Below, in pieces: positions 16,394-24,052 of a DNA stretch of 64,000 nucleotides. The DNA lies in the NCBI RefSeq assembly GCF_003284935.1, contig NZ_QMEV01000019.1:1-64000 (forward strand). Direction: 5' to 3'. This DNA is from Mycobacterium colombiense. GTDB taxonomy: Bacteria > Actinomycetota > Actinomycetes > Mycobacteriales > Mycobacteriaceae. Within the stretch, counting starts at the first letter, position 1; each line of letters begins with the position of its first letter. A model generated the notes under the pieces. It saw only the letters and a program-made list of their open reading frames with translations. It ran no database searches and was not told the origin of the DNA. The position numbers and the translations under genes were made by a program.

Positions 16394-17121
16394 TGCGGGT
16401 CAAGGCAGGCATATTCAGTCTCACCGCCGCGGCACCGGCCGATGACGACGGCAGTTATCTGCGTTGGCACCTGTTGGACCACATGCCCGAGCAATACCAA
16501 CTGCCGGGCATCGTGCAAGGGTTACGCTGGATCGCCGACGGCGATTACCCCGACCATCGCATCGCGTCCGAGGGACCGCTGGGCGAGATCGGCAACGCGG
16601 TGCAGTATCTCGTCACCGACCCCGTCGAGAAGACCTTCGACGACTTCGTCACCCTCGGCCGCGCCCTGCGCGACAACGGCCGCTTTCCGGTCGTCAGGCC
16701 GTCACTGCAAGTGGCCGGCCTGCGTCTGCTGCAGTGGCGATCGTCGCCACACGCGCTTGTCTCCCCCGATGTGGTGCCGTTCCGCCCGCACCGCGGCATC
16801 CTGCTGATCGTTGAAGAACCCACCGACGGCCGGCCGGACGACTGGCTGCAGTGGTTGCATGCCGAGCACTATCCGGCGCTGCTGGCGACGCCGGGCACGG
16901 CCGGCGCGTGGACGTTCGGTTCCAGCGCCGGGTGGAGCCACCTGCCCCGGGGCTGGCGAACCGATCACCAGTACATCACCGTCGTCTACCTCGACGAGGA
17001 TCCGCTGACCACGACCGAGGCGTTGGCCCCCATCATCGAAGAGCGTTGGCGTTCAACGGCGGTGCGGCCGGTGTTCGCCGGGCCGCTGCGCAGCATGATC
17101 AGCTGGGACGCCTGGCCGTAG
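16393..17121 (+). CDS. Two-lobed EthD/dimeric-barrel-like protein of unknown function
   Basis: 242 residues from ATG at 16393, in a TAATG junction with the LLM gene. The protein appears internally duplicated: lobe 1 has LRWHLLDHMPEQYQLPGIVQ near residues 24-43, and lobe 2 has LQWLHAEHYPALLATPGTAG near residues 154-173. Both read W/L-H-x-x-H-x-P/E-x-x-x-x-P-G, the signature shape of EthD-like ferredoxin-fold proteins (small dimeric alpha/beta barrels). No signal peptide or membrane segment. I infer a pseudo-dimeric barrel, perhaps an isomerase, cyclase or lyase acting with the SDR and LLM enzymes. I do not recognise a named family. Confidence 0.75.
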   Translation: MRVKAGIFSLTAAAPADDDGSYLRWHLLDHMPEQYQLPGIVQGLRWIADGDYPDHRIASEGPLGEIGNAVQYLVTDPVEKTFDDFVTLGRALRDNGRFPVVRPSLQVAGLRLLQWRSSPHALVSPDVVPFRPHRGILLIVEEPTDGRPDDWLQWLHAEHYPALLATPGTAGAWTFGSSAGWSHLPRGWRTDHQYITVVYLDEDPLTTTEALAPIIEERWRSTAVRPVFAGPLRSMISWDAWP

Positions 17122-17135
17122 GCCGCCGCCATCGT

Positions 17136-17549
17136 TTATGAGGCGCAGCAGGTGCTGTCCGATTGCTCCGTGGGTCCGAACGTGTCGGAATCGGCCTTCA
17201 CCGTATAGATCTCCCACCGTTCACCGCCCGGACCGCTCACCCACACCTTTTCTTGGGTTGCGAAGCAACACGTAGTGTCGATCTCTTCGTCGGTCAGCAG
17301 GCCGGCCTGGGCGAGGCGGCCGCTCTCGGCGTGTACGGCGTCGCTGGACGCGACCTCGACGCCGAGGTGGTTGAGGGTGCCACCCTGGCCGGGGTTTTCC
17401 AGCAACACCAATTTCAGCGGCGGCTGGTCGACCACGAAGTTGGCGTAGCCGGGTCTGACCTTCGCGGGCTCGACATCGAAAAGCTTGGTGTAGAACGCGA
17501 TCGCCTCGTCGATGTTGTCGACGTTCAGGGCGAGTTGAACACGCGGCAT
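17136..17549 (-). CDS. cadI: ArsI/CadI-family metalloprotein (VOC fold)
   Basis: 137 residues. A vicinal-oxygen-chelate protein related to the Fe(II)-dependent ArsI C-As lyases that demethylate organoarsenicals, and to cadmium-inducible CadI (Rv2641) of M. tuberculosis. It shows the N-terminal VQLALNVDNIDEAIAFY, the metal His in LNHLGVEV, and the vicinal Cys pair in DTTCCFATQEKVW used to bind trivalent arsenic; the last metal ligand is Glu in RWEIY. A second Cys pair ends the protein (STCCAS). It is the last gene of the arsR-acr3/arsC-cadI operon (2 bp gap). Confidence 0.92.
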   Translation of the reverse strand: MPRVQLALNVDNIDEAIAFYTKLFDVEPAKVRPGYANFVVDQPPLKLVLLENPGQGGTLNHLGVEVASSDAVHAESGRLAQAGLLTDEEIDTTCCFATQEKVWVSGPGGERWEIYTVKADSDTFGPTEQSDSTCCAS

Positions 17550-17551
17550 GG

Positions 17552-19048
17552 CTATCTTCCTTTCGCGGTGGGCATTTCGATCGTCATCGTTGTCCCGAGC
17601 AGTTCTTCGATGAGCGCACGGACGTGCTCGGCGATGTCATCGCGAATGGCCCGCACGGTCTCTATCGACTGGCCGGCGGGGTCGTGCAGTTGCCAGTCGC
17701 GATACGAGACGCCCGGGAAGTAAGGGCAGGAATCGCCGCAGCCCATCGTGATCACGAGGTCACTGCTGTGCACCGCGTCGGCGGTGAGAATTTTCGGGAC
17801 GTCGGTGAGGTCAATGCCCCACTCGGTCATCACCGCCACCGCGGCCGGATTGATCTGATCGGCGGGCTCCGTTCCGGCGGAGCGGACTTCGATGCGGTCG
17901 CCGGTCAAATGACGTAGCAGCGCGGCGGCCATCTGCGAACGACCGGCGTTGTGCACGCAGACGAACAGAACGCTAGGTCTCTGGCCGGCGTCACCAAAGA
18001 GCCGCGGCCGCAGGGCCAGCGAGACGTACACGAGCGCGACGAGGATCGGGACTTCGATAAGCGGTCCGACCACACCGGCCAGGGCCTGACCGGACGCTGT
18101 GCCGTAGGTGGCGATCGCCACCGCGATCGCCAGTTCGAAGTTGTTGCCGGCGGCGGTGAATGCCAGGGTGGTGGTGCGGGCGTATCCGAGTCGCAGGAGG
18201 ATTCCCAACCCGTATCCACCGGCCCACATGATGGCGAAGTACACCAGCAACGGCAGCGCGATCCGGGCCACATCCCAAGGCCGGGAGGTGATCTGGTGAC
18301 CTTGCAGCGCGAAAAGGATGACGATGGTGAACAGCAAACCGTAGAGCGCCCACGGCCCGATCCGGGGCAGAAAACGACTCTCATACCAGTCGCGGCCTCT
18401 GGCGCGCTCACCGAGGCGCCGCGACAGGTATCCGGCGAGCAGCGGAATGCCCAGGAAGATGAGCACGGATTTCGCGATCCGCCAGGCGGATACGTCGATG
18501 CCGGTCGTGCTCAACCCCAGCCACCCGGGCAGCACCGCCAGGTAGAACCAGCCCAGGGCGGCGAACATGACGACCTGGAAGATCGAATTCAGCGCGACCA
18601 GAACCGCGGCGGCTTCCCGGTCCCCGCACGCGAGGTCGTTCCAGATGATGACCATGGCGATGCAGCGCGCCAAACCCACGATGATCAGCCCGGTGCGGTA
18701 CTCCGGCAGATCCGGCAGCAACAGCCAGGCCAGGGCGAACATCACCGCGGGCCCGATCAGCCAGTTCAGCACCACCGACGCCATCATGAGTTTGCGGTCG
18801 CCGGTGACGCCGTCGAGCTGGTCGTAGCGCACCTTGGCCAGCACCGGGTACATCATCACCAGCAGGCCGATCGCGATGGGCAACGAGATGCCGTCGACCT
18901 CAACGGCGCTGACCGCCCGCCCCACGCCCGGGACCAACCGGCCGAGCAGTAGCCCCGCGACCATGGCGAGCGCGATCCATCCCGGCAGGAATCGATCCAG
19001 CGTCGAAAGCCGCGAGCCCACCGGCGTGTCGATCCTCGTCTCGCTCAT
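17552..19048 (-). CDS. arsC: Fused Acr3 arsenite permease - ArsC arsenate reductase
   Basis: 498 residues, the same length as the fused M. tuberculosis protein (Rv2643). Residues ~20-355 are an Acr3-type permease with ten membrane segments, the conserved Cys in GLARCIAMVIIWND and the Glu in AAGNNFELAIAV. Residues ~360-490 are an LMW-phosphatase-type arsenate reductase with the CX5R loop in VCVHNAGRSQ and further Cys in GCGDSCPYF. One polypeptide can thus reduce arsenate and export the arsenite. Its ATG overlaps the arsR stop (ATGA, 19045-19048). Confidence 0.95.
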   Translation of the reverse strand: MSETRIDTPVGSRLSTLDRFLPGWIALAMVAGLLLGRLVPGVGRAVSAVEVDGISLPIAIGLLVMMYPVLAKVRYDQLDGVTGDRKLMMASVVLNWLIGPAVMFALAWLLLPDLPEYRTGLIIVGLARCIAMVIIWNDLACGDREAAAVLVALNSIFQVVMFAALGWFYLAVLPGWLGLSTTGIDVSAWRIAKSVLIFLGIPLLAGYLSRRLGERARGRDWYESRFLPRIGPWALYGLLFTIVILFALQGHQITSRPWDVARIALPLLVYFAIMWAGGYGLGILLRLGYARTTTLAFTAAGNNFELAIAVAIATYGTASGQALAGVVGPLIEVPILVALVYVSLALRPRLFGDAGQRPSVLFVCVHNAGRSQMAAALLRHLTGDRIEVRSAGTEPADQINPAAVAVMTEWGIDLTDVPKILTADAVHSSDLVITMGCGDSCPYFPGVSYRDWQLHDPAGQSIETVRAIRDDIAEHVRALIEELLGTTMTIEMPTAKGR

Positions 19049-19404
19049 GATTCACATTCCGCGACAACGCGTGCGTCGGCACTCAACACCGACGAAAGTT
19101 GTTGCAACGCACGGGGAACAACCCAGTAATACACCCACGTGCCGCGGCGTTCGCAGTCCAAGAGGCCCGCCGACCGCAACGTCTTCAAATGGTGGGAGAT
19201 CGTCGGCTGTGACACGTCGAATGTCTGGGAAATCTCGCAGACGCAGGCCTGGCCGCCGGGGTGGCTGGCGACCAGGCTCAACAGTCGCAGCCGCACCGGA
19301 TCGCTGAGCGCCTTGAACATCGCCGCCAGCTCAGCGGCTTGCGGCTCGGCCAACGCGGCCGCCCCCAGCGCCGGGCAGCACCCCGTCATCGATTGATTCG
19401 GCAT
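19045..19404 (-). CDS. arsR: ArsR-family arsenic-responsive repressor
   Basis: 119 residues if translation starts at ATG 19404; an in-frame ATG at 19422 would add six. Winged-helix repressor: FKALSDPVRLRLLSLVASH, then the metal-binding ACVCEI (two Cys, compare the ELCVCDL motif), and recognition helix VSQPTISHHLKTL. Extra Cys pairs (TGCC near the start, VAECES at the end) could also bind As(III). It is first in the ars operon. No ribosome site is visible and a TATATAGA box lies just before ATG 19404, so the mRNA is probably leaderless. Confidence 0.9.
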   Translation of the reverse strand: MPNQSMTGCCPALGAAALAEPQAAELAAMFKALSDPVRLRLLSLVASHPGGQACVCEISQTFDVSQPTISHHLKTLRSAGLLDCERRGTWVYYWVVPRALQQLSSVLSADARVVAECES

Positions 19405-19432
19405 TGATCTATATAAACACATATCGAATCAA
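19393..19432 (-). promoter_or_regulatory. ars promoter/operator
   Basis: TTGATTCG (19393-19400) and CGAATCAA (19425-19432) form a perfect 8-bp inverted repeat around an AT-rich stretch. An inner TTGAT at 19404-19408 also pairs with the right arm. The reverse strand TATATAGA between the arms can serve as the -10 box of arsR. Repression by occlusion of the box is the expected ArsR mechanism. One arm falls inside codons 2-4 of arsR when the 19404 start is used. Confidence 0.6.
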
Positions 19433-19532
19433 CGCGCCAGTGGTGGAGTTTTTCCCGTGCTCCGGCCTTAGTCAGGCAGGGGAAACGAACGAGACCTATA
19501 GTCCTCGTGTCGACCTAGCCCAAGGGGGTGCC

Positions 19533-20054
19533 ATGACCACATCCGGCAAGCGCCGCAGCCGGCGGTGGGTCGTTCGCGCGGGCGCCGCGCTCGGCCTGGT
19601 GGCGTTGGGGGCCGCCGTGCCGGCCTGTTCATCGACGCATCCGGCGGCCGCCCCGAGCTCGGGGCCGCGCTTGGCGAGCACGACCGTCATGATCGACGGG
19701 AACAAGCACACGATGATCGCCGCCGTGGACTGCACGCGGTCGGCGGCCCAACCGAGCGCGTCTCCCCCGGAATCGGGCGACCTCACCACCCGGATCAGCG
19801 TGCACGATGACTCCGCGTCGGTGTCGCTCGCGGTCTCCGACGAGCAACCGCCCACCGTCGATGGGTTCGCCATCTCGCTCAAGCTGGACAACGGCCAATA
19901 CCAATTGCCTTACCAGGGAACCAAATCACCGAATCAGGTCCAAGCGACCAAGGACGCCAAGAGCTACACCGTGACCGGGACGGGCCAGGCGACTACACCC
20001 GGCCAAAGTGGTTTGCGCGACGTCACATTCGGCATCCACGTGACGTGCCCGTAG
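19533..20054 (+). CDS. LpqH (19 kDa)-family lipoprotein
   Basis: 173 residues from ATG at 19533. Residues 1-~31 are a signal peptide with twin arginines (RRSRRWVVRAGAALGL) and lipobox VPAC, followed by a Ser/Ala/Pro linker. The mature part fits the LpqH-type beta fold: TTVMIDGNKHTMIAAVDC near the start and a last Cys in FGIHVTCP, the pair expected to form a disulfide. Members sit in the cell envelope and are strong TLR2 ligands in pathogenic species; their biochemical role is unknown. It is divergent from the ars operon, 128 bp away. Confidence 0.85.
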   Translation: MTTSGKRRSRRWVVRAGAALGLVALGAAVPACSSTHPAAAPSSGPRLASTTVMIDGNKHTMIAAVDCTRSAAQPSASPPESGDLTTRISVHDDSASVSLAVSDEQPPTVDGFAISLKLDNGQYQLPYQGTKSPNQVQATKDAKSYTVTGTGQATTPGQSGLRDVTFGIHVTCP

Positions 20055-20097
20055 GCGGGTAGTTGTCTGTCGCGACCGCCTCTGCGATGCTGACAGC

Positions 20098-21087
20098 TTG
20101 GACATCTTCGAGCAGTGGCAGGACGGCGGCACCGAGCTGCGATGGCGCTCGACGACCGCGGCCAACGACGGCGCGGAAGTCGCGGTGTTCACCCGCCGTT
20201 ACGGCATTCCCGGCGCGCCCGCATTGGTGTTGGTGCACGGGTTTCCGACCAGCAGTATCGACTATTTCGCGTTGGCCGGTGAGCTGAGCGCGGAGTTCGA
20301 CATCTACCTGCTGGACTTTCCCGGCTACGGGCTCTCCGACAAACCCCCCGAGCCGTACGTGTACTCGCTCTACGACGACGCGCGCCTGCTCGTCCATGCG
20401 ATCACTGAGGTATGGGGACTCAGTGACTACCGCATGCTGACCCATGACCGCGGCAGCAGCGTCGGCATGATCGCGGTCGGCATGCTGGCCGCCCTCGATC
20501 CACGGACCGCACCCGAAGACCTGATCCTGACCAACGCCAACATCTACCTTCCGCTGTCCAATCTCACCGCGTTCCAGACCGCGCTGCTCGACCCCGCGAC
20601 CGCGCGCGCCACCGCGGCGGCGACGACGCCGGAGATGCTGGCGGCCGGCATGGGCGCAAGCACGTTCATGCCGCGGCGCACACTGGACGACCCGGAGATC
20701 GCCGCCCTGGCGAAATGCTTTGCGCACAACGACGGAGTCCGGGTGCTGCCCGACACCATTCAATACCTGCACGAGCGCGCCGCCGACGAAACCGGTTGGC
20801 TGGAAGCGCTTTCCACCAGTGACGTGAACACGACGGTGGTGTGGGGCGTCCACGACAACGTGGCACCGTTGCGGGTCCCCAACCATGTCTGGCAGACGTA
20901 TCTGAGGAACAAGCCGGGCCGCAACCGCTACTGGGTGATCCCGGGCGCCGACCACTACCCGCAGTGCGACGCCCCAGGGCAACTAGCCCAGATCGTGCGC
21001 CTCACCGCCCGAGGCGAGGAGATTCCGCTGCAGACGTTGGGAAGCCAGCCCGACGGCGCGGTGTTGGTCGACCAAAGCGCCTCGTAG
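20098..21087 (+). CDS. Alpha/beta hydrolase, haloalkane-dehalogenase/epoxide-hydrolase-like
   Basis: 329 residues from a TTG start at 20098 (no better start is visible). It has the oxyanion motif HGFPTSSIDY and the nucleophile elbow THDRGSSVG, where the nucleophile is Asp, as in haloalkane dehalogenases and epoxide hydrolases. The next residue, Trp in true dehalogenases (D-W-G), is Arg here, so the halide-stabilising Trp is missing. The general acid/base region is GADHYPQCD with the His. An epoxide hydrolase or a related activity is more likely than dehalogenation. A strong hairpin follows its stop. Confidence 0.82.
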   Translation: MDIFEQWQDGGTELRWRSTTAANDGAEVAVFTRRYGIPGAPALVLVHGFPTSSIDYFALAGELSAEFDIYLLDFPGYGLSDKPPEPYVYSLYDDARLLVHAITEVWGLSDYRMLTHDRGSSVGMIAVGMLAALDPRTAPEDLILTNANIYLPLSNLTAFQTALLDPATARATAAATTPEMLAAGMGASTFMPRRTLDDPEIAALAKCFAHNDGVRVLPDTIQYLHERAADETGWLEALSTSDVNTTVVWGVHDNVAPLRVPNHVWQTYLRNKPGRNRYWVIPGADHYPQCDAPGQLAQIVRLTARGEEIPLQTLGSQPDGAVLVDQSAS

Positions 21088-21090
21088 TCA

Positions 21091-21152
21091 CGCCGAGCGT
21101 GAAACTAACGTCACGTTGGGCGCCGAGCGTGAAACTAACGTCACGCTCGGCG
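21091..21152. terminator. Bidirectional hairpin with a duplicated arm
   Basis: CGCCGAGCGTGA (21121-21132), loop AACTAACG, TCACGCTCGGCG (21141-21152): a perfect 12-bp stem between two convergent genes. The first 25 bases of the hairpin also occur as an exact direct copy 30 bp upstream (21091-21115). There is no U-tract, as usual in mycobacteria. Hairpins starting GCCGAGCGTGA are familiar in mycobacterial intergenic DNA. Confidence 0.65.
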
Positions 21153-21174
21153 AAAGGGGCCGCGAGCCACCGGC

Positions 21175-22377
21175 CTATCGCGTGACGACGGGCAGGCGCG
21201 CCCACCCGCGCACGCTCGCGGTGTGCGCCCGCTGGGCGTTCGCATAGTCGACTTCCCAGTCCGGCCAACGCTTCAGCACTTCCTCGAAGGCCACCCGCGC
21301 TTCCAGCCGTGCCAGTGCCGAGCCCAAGCAGAAATGCAGGCCCTGGCCGAAGCTGAGATGGCTTCCGCGGCGGTGGATGTCGTAGCGATCGGCATCCGGG
21401 AAGTGGCTTTCGTCGCGGTTGGCCGACGCGTTCAGCAGCAGCATGAACGACCCCTCGGGCACCACGCGCCCATAGTGTTTGGCGTCGCGCGCGACGTAGC
21501 GGGCCTGCACCGGTGACGGCGGCTCGTAGCGCAGCGTCTCCTCGATCGCCCCTGGGATCAGCGACGGATCCGCAACCAGTTCGCGGCGTTGATCCGGGTG
21601 GTCCGACAACAGCTGGCCCATGAAACCGATGAGACGAGCGGTGGTTTCGTTGCCGGCACCGGCGATCATCGCCGTGTACGACAGCACCTCGGTCCGCGAC
21701 AGGGGGCGGCGCGTGCCGTCCGGTTCGTCGATCTCGGCCCGCAGCAGTTCGGTCATCAGGTCGTCGGAGGGATGATCGGCGCGCCATTCGATGTACTCGG
21801 CAAACAGGGCAATGGAATTCGCGAAGACGTTGGCGTCGACCGCGGCCGGGTCGCCGTCCCTGGACAATTCGATGTTGGCGACGCTGCGGTCTCGGATCTT
21901 TTCCTGATCGGCTTCGGGAATGCCCAGCAGGTACCCGATGGTCCGCATCGGCATCATCGCGCCGAGATCCGCGATGAAGTCGAAGCCGCTCCCGCCGACC
22001 AGCGGGTCCAGTTCGCGGATACAGAACCCACGCACGAGATCCTCCACCGCCAACATGCGCCGGGGCGTGAAGACGCGGGACAGCAGTTTGCGGTGCAGGT
22101 CGTGCAGCGGCGGATCCTCGAACAGCAGAATGCCCGGTGGCACTTCGATGTTCGCGAACAGGATGTCGGCGGTGGTGCCCTTGCCGGAGCGGTAGGTCTC
22201 CCAGTTCGGCAGCTCGCGCACCACGTCGTCGTATCGACTCAGCGCGTAGAAGTTGTACTTTTCGTTGTAGTACAACGGCGCTTCTTCGCGCATCCGCTTC
22301 CACACCGGGTAGGGATTCGAGTCGATCTCGACATCGAATGGGTCGTAATACAACTCGATGGCGCTGGGGCTGGTCAT
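21175..22377 (-). CDS. Cytochrome P450 monooxygenase
   Basis: 400 residues, a soluble bacterial-type P450 needing a ferredoxin and ferredoxin reductase. Hallmarks: the oxygen-activating I-helix AGAGNETT at about residues 241-248, the K-helix ExxR in EETLRY, and the heme loop FGQGLHFCLGS with the Cys thiolate near residue 349. The substrate cannot be read. It lies 15 bp downstream of a same-strand TetR gene and convergent with the hydrolase. It probably belongs to the accessory metabolic island that continues to 29.6 kb. Confidence 0.93.
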   Translation of the reverse strand: MTSPSAIELYYDPFDVEIDSNPYPVWKRMREEAPLYYNEKYNFYALSRYDDVVRELPNWETYRSGKGTTADILFANIEVPPGILLFEDPPLHDLHRKLLSRVFTPRRMLAVEDLVRGFCIRELDPLVGGSGFDFIADLGAMMPMRTIGYLLGIPEADQEKIRDRSVANIELSRDGDPAAVDANVFANSIALFAEYIEWRADHPSDDLMTELLRAEIDEPDGTRRPLSRTEVLSYTAMIAGAGNETTARLIGFMGQLLSDHPDQRRELVADPSLIPGAIEETLRYEPPSPVQARYVARDAKHYGRVVPEGSFMLLLNASANRDESHFPDADRYDIHRRGSHLSFGQGLHFCLGSALARLEARVAFEEVLKRWPDWEVDYANAQRAHTASVRGWARLPVVTR

Positions 22378-22392
22378 TGTCGAATGCCTATC

Positions 22393-23043
22393 TCAGTCGT
22401 TGCGGTGCAAGAAGCCATGCAAGAGTGCTTGGACGAGTTCCTCAACGATCACCTCCCGCGGCGGTGGATCGTTGCCAAAGTAGGTCGAACGCAGCGCGGC
22501 CATGCCGGCGATCATCGACACCGTCGAGTGGGCAGGCAGGTCGGGGTGATCGGACCGCAACCCCCGCAATTGCATGCCTTCGACGCTGATCTGACCCAGC
22601 ACCGTGACCGCCCGGCGGATCTCCGCGATGCCGGCGTCGGTCTTTTCCTCGTCGCTGAGGCTCTCGGCGGCCATCAGGGTCAACAGCAAGCCCTGATGGT
22701 CGACGAACACGTCGTAGAGCTTCGAGACGAACAACCGAGTCAGCTCCTGCTCGTCGGTCTCCTCGGGAACCACCGACTGCCAGGTCTGGCCGAAGTCGTC
22801 GACGAAGCTCACGAAGGGCACGACGAGCGCTTCGCGGAACAGCGCGGCCTTCGAACCGAAGTTGCGGAACAGCAGGTGTTCGGTGACGCCGGCGGCCTGG
22901 GCGATTTCACGTGTCGTGGTGCTGCGATAGTCCCGGCCGGCGAAGAGTTCCCGGGCGGCGTCGAGCAGCAGCCGGCGCGGCTCGCCACGGGGACGACGCG
23001 CCACCGTGGCCGGCGTCGGCTGCTTAATTGCTCGCTGGGGCAC
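22393..23043 (-). CDS. TetR-family regulator of the P450/AveC-like island
   Basis: 216 residues. After a basic N-terminal tail the helix-turn-helix is at residues ~25-70 (RRLLLDAARELFAGRDY, TTTREIAQAAGVTEHLLFRNF). The ligand domain follows. It is divergent from the small membrane peptide/AveC-like operon and upstream of the P450 gene, 15 bp away. The 98-bp divergent promoter region holds an ATAGTAT repeat array, so it likely controls both directions. A lipid or steroid-like effector is possible but unproven. Confidence 0.9.
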   Translation of the reverse strand: MPQRAIKQPTPATVARRPRGEPRRLLLDAARELFAGRDYRSTTTREIAQAAGVTEHLLFRNFGSKAALFREALVVPFVSFVDDFGQTWQSVVPEETDEQELTRLFVSKLYDVFVDHQGLLLTLMAAESLSDEEKTDAGIAEIRRAVTVLGQISVEGMQLRGLRSDHPDLPAHSTVSMIAGMAALRSTYFGNDPPPREVIVEELVQALLHGFLHRND

Positions 23044-23070
23044 CGATGTCCACTCCTCGAACGACCTTGG

Positions 23071-23110
23071 GGATAGTATCCACTATCTAGATAGGATAGT
23101 ATGCACTACC
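23071..23110. promoter_or_regulatory. Divergent TetR operator (ATAGTAT repeats)
   Basis: Two near-identical 17-mers beginning GGATAGTAT: 23071-23087 and 23094-23110, 23 bp apart, with 15 of 17 bases equal. Between them is the perfect 12-bp palindrome CTATCTAGATAG (23083-23094). The array sits in the middle of the TetR/AveC divergent promoter and is the only AT-rich stretch there. Fits cooperative binding of two TetR dimers. Confidence 0.65.
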
Positions 23111-23141
23111 TTAAAGGCGAAACCATCGGAAGGGCGACACC

Positions 23142-23258
23142 GTGGGCGCTGTCATCATGCTCGGCACGCTGTTCGGCCTGATCCTCCTCATATTCGGCCT
23201 GGTGCTCCGCTTCGACCCCGAGGCGCGGCGCGCGCCGAGCGACGAGGGCCGCCGGTGA
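23142..23258 (+). CDS. Small single-pass membrane peptide (38 aa)
   Basis: 38 residues from GTG at 23142, preceded by GGAAGGG. The sequence is MGAVIMLGTLFGLILLIFG, then VLRFDPEARRAPSDEGRR: one membrane helix and a charged, probably cytosolic tail. Its TGA overlaps the GTG of the AveC-like gene (GTGA, 23255-23258), so the two are translationally coupled. Likely a small subunit or stabiliser of that membrane protein. It is too short for most gene finders. Confidence 0.65.
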   Translation: MGAVIMLGTLFGLILLIFGLVLRFDPEARRAPSDEGRR

Positions 23259-24040
23259 ACGCCGAAATGACGCCGGCGATGGCGGGGGTGCAGTACTTCT
23301 CCTACGCCGCGAGCATCGCGTTCCTGATCATCGGGATCTACCTGAGCTTCCGGCGCCGCCGCATCCATCCGCTGTTACTGCTCGGCATTTCGGCGATCTC
23401 GTTCTCCTGGATCGAATCACCCTACGACTGGGCGATGTACGCACAGTTTCCGCCCGCGCTGCCCCGCATGCCGTCCTGGTGGCCCTTGAACGTGACGTGG
23501 GGCGGGTTGCCGTTGGCGGTGCCCATCGGTTACGTCTCCTACTTCATCATTCCCGCGGTGACCGGGGCCGCCCTCGGACGATGGCTGAGCGCAAAGTTCA
23601 ACTGGCGCAGGCCAATCACCCTGCTCGTGGTCGGCCTCCTCGTCGGTTTCTGCTGGGCATTGTTCTTCAACGCCTTCACCGGCGCCCAGCTCGGCAACTT
23701 CTATTACGGGTACGTGATTCCCGGCCTCGCGATCTTCGAGGGGACCAAGCACCAGTACCCGCTGTACGACTCGCTGGCCATGGGCATCCAGATGATGCTC
23801 TTCACGTATCTGCTCGGGCGCACCGATGCCGAAGGCCGCAACGTCATCGACATGTGGGCGGACAAGAGGTCCAAGAGCCGGGGCCAGTCTGCGGTGCTCT
23901 CCATCGTGGCCGTCATCGTCGTCGGACACCTGGTCTACGGTGCGGTCTTTGCGCCGCACCTCATCACGAAGCTGGGTGGCTACGTCACCGCGGGGCCCAC
24001 GGAGCAGCTGTACCCGGGCGTCCCCAACCAACCCCAATAA
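23255..24040 (+). CDS. AveC-like (spirocyclase-family) multi-pass membrane protein
   Basis: 261 residues from GTG at 23255. Six or seven hydrophobic helices, e.g. ASIAFLIIGIYLSF, ITLLVVGLLVGFCWALFF and SIVAVIVVGHLVYGAVF. Conserved-looking polar segments between them (WIESPYDWAMYAQFPPALPR and SWWPLNVTWGGLP) recall the AveC family, whose founder acts on the spiroketal of avermectin; I rely on memory of such motifs, so the assignment is moderate. Its role in mycobacteria is unknown. It is coupled to the 38-aa peptide upstream and followed after 12 bp by a binding-protein-like gene. Confidence 0.65.
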   Translation: MNAEMTPAMAGVQYFSYAASIAFLIIGIYLSFRRRRIHPLLLLGISAISFSWIESPYDWAMYAQFPPALPRMPSWWPLNVTWGGLPLAVPIGYVSYFIIPAVTGAALGRWLSAKFNWRRPITLLVVGLLVGFCWALFFNAFTGAQLGNFYYGYVIPGLAIFEGTKHQYPLYDSLAMGIQMMLFTYLLGRTDAEGRNVIDMWADKRSKSRGQSAVLSIVAVIVVGHLVYGAVFAPHLITKLGGYVTAGPTEQLYPGVPNQPQ

Positions 24041-24052
24041 GGCAGCGATCAC

